Origin: Cupriavidus oxalaticus
Lineage (GTDB): Bacteria > Pseudomonadota > Gammaproteobacteria > Burkholderiales > Burkholderiaceae
Assembly: GCF_004768545.1 (NCBI RefSeq)
Contig: NZ_CP038639.1
Span: 1-64,000 of the forward strand
Length of the DNA: 64,000 bases
Direction of reading: 5' to 3'
The notes under the pieces are model-generated. The model saw only the letters and a program-made list of their open reading frames with translations, searched no databases and was not told the DNA's origin. This document shows positions 61,616 to 64,000 of the stretch, in pieces (position 1 is the first letter of the stretch; every line of letters begins with the position of its first letter). Both the position numbers and the translations under genes were made by a program.

Positions 61616-63148
61616 ATGGGATTCGAATCGTTGATCGACGAACTGTCAAAGCGCGAGGCGCGCGCCAAGCAAATGGGGGGCCTGGAAAAGCTGGCGCACC
61701 GCAAGGCTTCAGGGGTCCTGAATGCACGGGAGCGCATCGACTACCTGGTAGACGGGGATAGCTTCCTGGAGTCTGGCTTGCTCGCCACCTCGTACCGGCC
61801 GGAGGACCGCGACCGCTCCCCTGCCGATGGCAAGATTGCCGGCTACGCGCGCGTGGATGGACGTGAGGTTGCCGTAGTCTCAAACGACTTCACGGTGCTA
61901 GGCGCGTCCAGCAGCACTGTCAATGGCAACAAGGTCGCGCATATGAAAGCTGTCGCGACCCGGCGTGGGCTGCCAATGGTGTTTCTCGGTGAGTCGACCG
62001 GCGCCCGCATGCCTGACACCATGGGTGCGCGCGGGATCGGCTCGGGCGACCGGCCAACGCAATACCTGCGTACGCGCGAAACTCCGTGGGCGTCGGCAGT
62101 GCTGGGCCATTGCTATGGCTCATCAAGCTGGTATGCGGCACTGGCTGACTTCGCGGTGATGCGAAAAGGCGCCGTCATGGCCGTATCCAGTGTCAAGCTT
62201 ACCTCGATGGCCATCGGCGAGGAAGTCGACCCTGAGGCCCTCGGTGGATGGGAAATTCTGACTGGCGTATCGGGCCTCGTCGACATGGCTGTCGATACAG
62301 ACGAGGAAGCGCTGGACGCGGTCAAGCGCTTTCTTTCCTACCTCCCAAGTCACCACAACGAGGCTCCGCCCTTGCACCCGGTGCCGGTTGGCTCAGGTAG
62401 CGAGGCACACCGCATTCTCGACATCGTGCCTGAATCGCGCACCAAGGTCTATGACGTGCGCAAGATCATTCCCCTGATCGTCGACAAAGGCAGCACATTC
62501 GAGCTAAAGGCCCGCTACGGAAAATCGGTTGTGACTGCACTAGCCCGCATTGATGGCCGCAGCGTCGGGATCATCGCCAATAATCCGATCGCCAAAGGTG
62601 GTGCTATCGATGTCGATGCCTGCAACAAGGCAACCAGCTTCATGGTGCTTTGCGATTCGTTCAATATCCCACTGGTGTTCATGACCGACCAGCCTGGATT
62701 TCTGATCGGCATTGAGGGCGAACGCCGCGGCGCTGTTGGTAGGGTGATGAACTGGATGAACGCCCTTTCGCTGGTCACCGTGCCGAAAATCGCCATCATC
62801 ATGCGCAAGACGTATGGCCAAGCCGTGCTCAACATGGGCGGTGCCGGCAATGCGGACGAGTTGATCGCCTGGGTATCCGCGGAGGTCAATTTTATGGATC
62901 CACGCTCTGGCGTCACCATCGTGCATGGCGTGAAGCAAGAAGATGACCCCGAGCGATATGCCGCGCTTCTCCAGAACATGGAGCGCGACACTTCCGCCTG
63001 GGACATGGGCGCCGCCTACTCGGCTCACATGGTCATCAATCCGGTCGACACGCGCCAGACACTGTCTCGTTTGCTCGACGTGCACCGACTGCGACTCACC
63101 AACGGCGTGGGACAGCACCTCATGCGAACCTGGCCGACCAGCTACTGA
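61616..63148 (+). CDS. Acyl-CoA carboxylase carboxyltransferase 2
   Basis: The product has 510 residues. It has ARERIDYLVDGDSFLESGLL, VSNDFTVLGASSSTVNGNKV, PMVFLGESTGARMPDTMGAR, IANNPIAKGGAIDVDACNKA, PLVFMTDQPGFLIGIEGERR and GQAVLNMGGAGNADELIAW. It is a second, clearly different carboxyltransferase from that at 57357-58937. It lies 13 bases before the biotin carboxylase gene, so these two form one enzyme. Confidence 0.9.
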   Translation: MGFESLIDELSKREARAKQMGGLEKLAHRKASGVLNARERIDYLVDGDSFLESGLLATSYRPEDRDRSPADGKIAGYARVDGREVAVVSNDFTVLGASSSTVNGNKVAHMKAVATRRGLPMVFLGESTGARMPDTMGARGIGSGDRPTQYLRTRETPWASAVLGHCYGSSSWYAALADFAVMRKGAVMAVSSVKLTSMAIGEEVDPEALGGWEILTGVSGLVDMAVDTDEEALDAVKRFLSYLPSHHNEAPPLHPVPVGSGSEAHRILDIVPESRTKVYDVRKIIPLIVDKGSTFELKARYGKSVVTALARIDGRSVGIIANNPIAKGGAIDVDACNKATSFMVLCDSFNIPLVFMTDQPGFLIGIEGERRGAVGRVMNWMNALSLVTVPKIAIIMRKTYGQAVLNMGGAGNADELIAWVSAEVNFMDPRSGVTIVHGVKQEDDPERYAALLQNMERDTSAWDMGAAYSAHMVINPVDTRQTLSRLLDVHRLRLTNGVGQHLMRTWPTSY

Positions 63149-63160
63149 GGAGCGTTATCT

Positions 63161-64000
63161 ATGCGAACCGTACTAATTGCCAACCGGGGAGCCGTCGCTG
63201 CCCGTGTATTGCGCACCCTGAAACGCATGGGGCTGCGCTCGGTCGTAGTCTATTCCGAAGCCGACCGCGATCTGCCATATGTGCGGCAGGCGGACGAAGC
63301 CTACTGCATTGGCCCCGGGCCGGCGGTGCAAAGCTATCTGAGCGAAAGCGCCCTCTTCGACATCATGCGCCGCTCGCGTGCAGATGCCGTGCATCCCGGA
63401 TATGGCTTCTTGTCCGAGAATGCAGGCTTCGCGCGCCGCGTCGAAGCCGCCGGCCTGACCTTCATCGGCCCAAGCCCCCGCTGGATCGACGCCATGGGCC
63501 ATAAGACGCGCGCGCGTTCATTGATGGCCGAGCACGGCATGCCAATGTGCCGGTCCTCCGAAATCATCGGGGAAGATCCCCGAGAAATCGAGGCAGCCGG
63601 CACAGCCGTTGGCTACCCGGTACTGGTCAAGCCCGCCGGCGGCGGAGGCGGCATCGGCATGGTTGCGGCTCAGGATGCCCCATCGCTGATCGAGGCGGTA
63701 ACGCGGGCACGGGCCCTGGCGCAACGCAGCTTCGGCAACGGCGACGTGTATCTCGAACAGTTGTTCGAGCGGCCCCGGCATATCGAATTCCAGATTTTAG
63801 CCGACCGGCATGGCAACGTACGTCATCTCTTTGAGCGCGATTGCTCGGTCCAGCGCCGTCACCAGAAAGTCATCGAGGAGGCCTGTGCGCCAGCCTTGCC
63901 CCTCGGTGAAGCGGATGAGATCGGCAACCGGGTGGCCCGCTTGCTGGGCAAGTTGGGCTACGACGTCATTGGTACGGTGGAGATGCTGCGCGGCAGCGAT
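63161..64000 (+). CDS. Biotin carboxylase subunit, cut by window edge
   Basis: The first 280 residues are visible. They include the front domain VLIANRGAVAARVLRTLKRM, HPGYGFLSENAGFARRVEAA, the ATP-grasp glycine loop VLVKPAGGGGGIGMVAA and the metal and bicarbonate region EFQILADRHGNVRHLFERDC, SVQRRHQKVIEEACAP. It carboxylates biotin with ATP and bicarbonate for the carboxyltransferases. Whether it ends in its own biotinyl domain lies beyond the window; the free carrier at 57125-57346 may serve it. Confidence 0.95.
   Translation, partial: MRTVLIANRGAVAARVLRTLKRMGLRSVVVYSEADRDLPYVRQADEAYCIGPGPAVQSYLSESALFDIMRRSRADAVHPGYGFLSENAGFARRVEAAGLTFIGPSPRWIDAMGHKTRARSLMAEHGMPMCRSSEIIGEDPREIEAAGTAVGYPVLVKPAGGGGGIGMVAAQDAPSLIEAVTRARALAQRSFGNGDVYLEQLFERPRHIEFQILADRHGNVRHLFERDCSVQRRHQKVIEEACAPALPLGEADEIGNRVARLLGKLGYDVIGTVEMLRGSD

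Overview
The window reads as accessory DNA from a betaproteobacterium of the order Burkholderiales, most like Cupriavidus or Ralstonia. The pointers are high GC, five orphan Bug-type (tripartite tricarboxylate transporter) binding proteins, two Burkholderia-type trimeric porins, a proline-rich H-NS variant with a WDGQGDMPDW-type core, and class III CoA-transferase and acyl-CoA carboxylase gene clusters. No rRNA, tRNA, CRISPR array or replication origin was seen.

Layout. 1-4.3 kb: a frameshifted AAA ATPase running off the left edge, a solo fossil end of a Tn3-type element carrying a 171-bp miniature element, two small unknown genes, and a decayed kfrA-like/hns pair. 4.4-10.3 kb: a complete TerY-phosphorylation triad (vWA, PP2C, kinase with helix-hairpin-helix), convergent with a two-gene operon for a membrane J-like protein and a secreted cysteine-repeat protein. 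10.7-15.2 kb: a 3.4-kb Tn3-family element inserted in a zinc-ribbon gene. 15.4-41 kb: catabolic and regulatory genes. These are two HTH-citrate-synthase-like proteins lacking active-site residues, porins, MFS transporters, a cyclase, two AtuA-DUF4387 pairs, HyuB/HyuA, a D-2-hydroxyacid dehydrogenase, and Bug, LysR and TetR proteins. 41-48.3 kb: an insertion graveyard with fadD and amidohydrolase remnants, an IS5-type element interrupted by an IS3-family element, a second inverted IS3 copy, and a third miniature element. 48.6-53.8 kb: a large adenylate cyclase-AAA-TPR protein and an intact kfrA-like/hns pair. 54-64 kb: an acyl-CoA pathway (GntR, Bug, CaiB-type CoA-transferase, free biotinyl protein, two carboxyltransferases, MarR, double-hotdog hydratase, Bug, biotin carboxylase) that continues past the right edge.

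How the parts may work together. The strongest candidate for something undescribed is the pair of DNA-binding pseudo-citrate synthases. Both have an excisionase/MerR-like HTH fused to a citrate-synthase fold without the catalytic HGG loop. One is bracketed by two copies of an ATGTCGAC-N7-GTCGACAT inverted repeat, before the cyclase gene and before the AtuA operon, so it probably acts as a ligand-sensing regulator of a carboxylate catabolic gene set. A second candidate is the TerY-P triad with its J-like/cysteine-repeat neighbours. A third is a family of 171-172-bp Tn3-derived miniature elements present three times. All functional statements come from reading sequence motifs; no database search was run.
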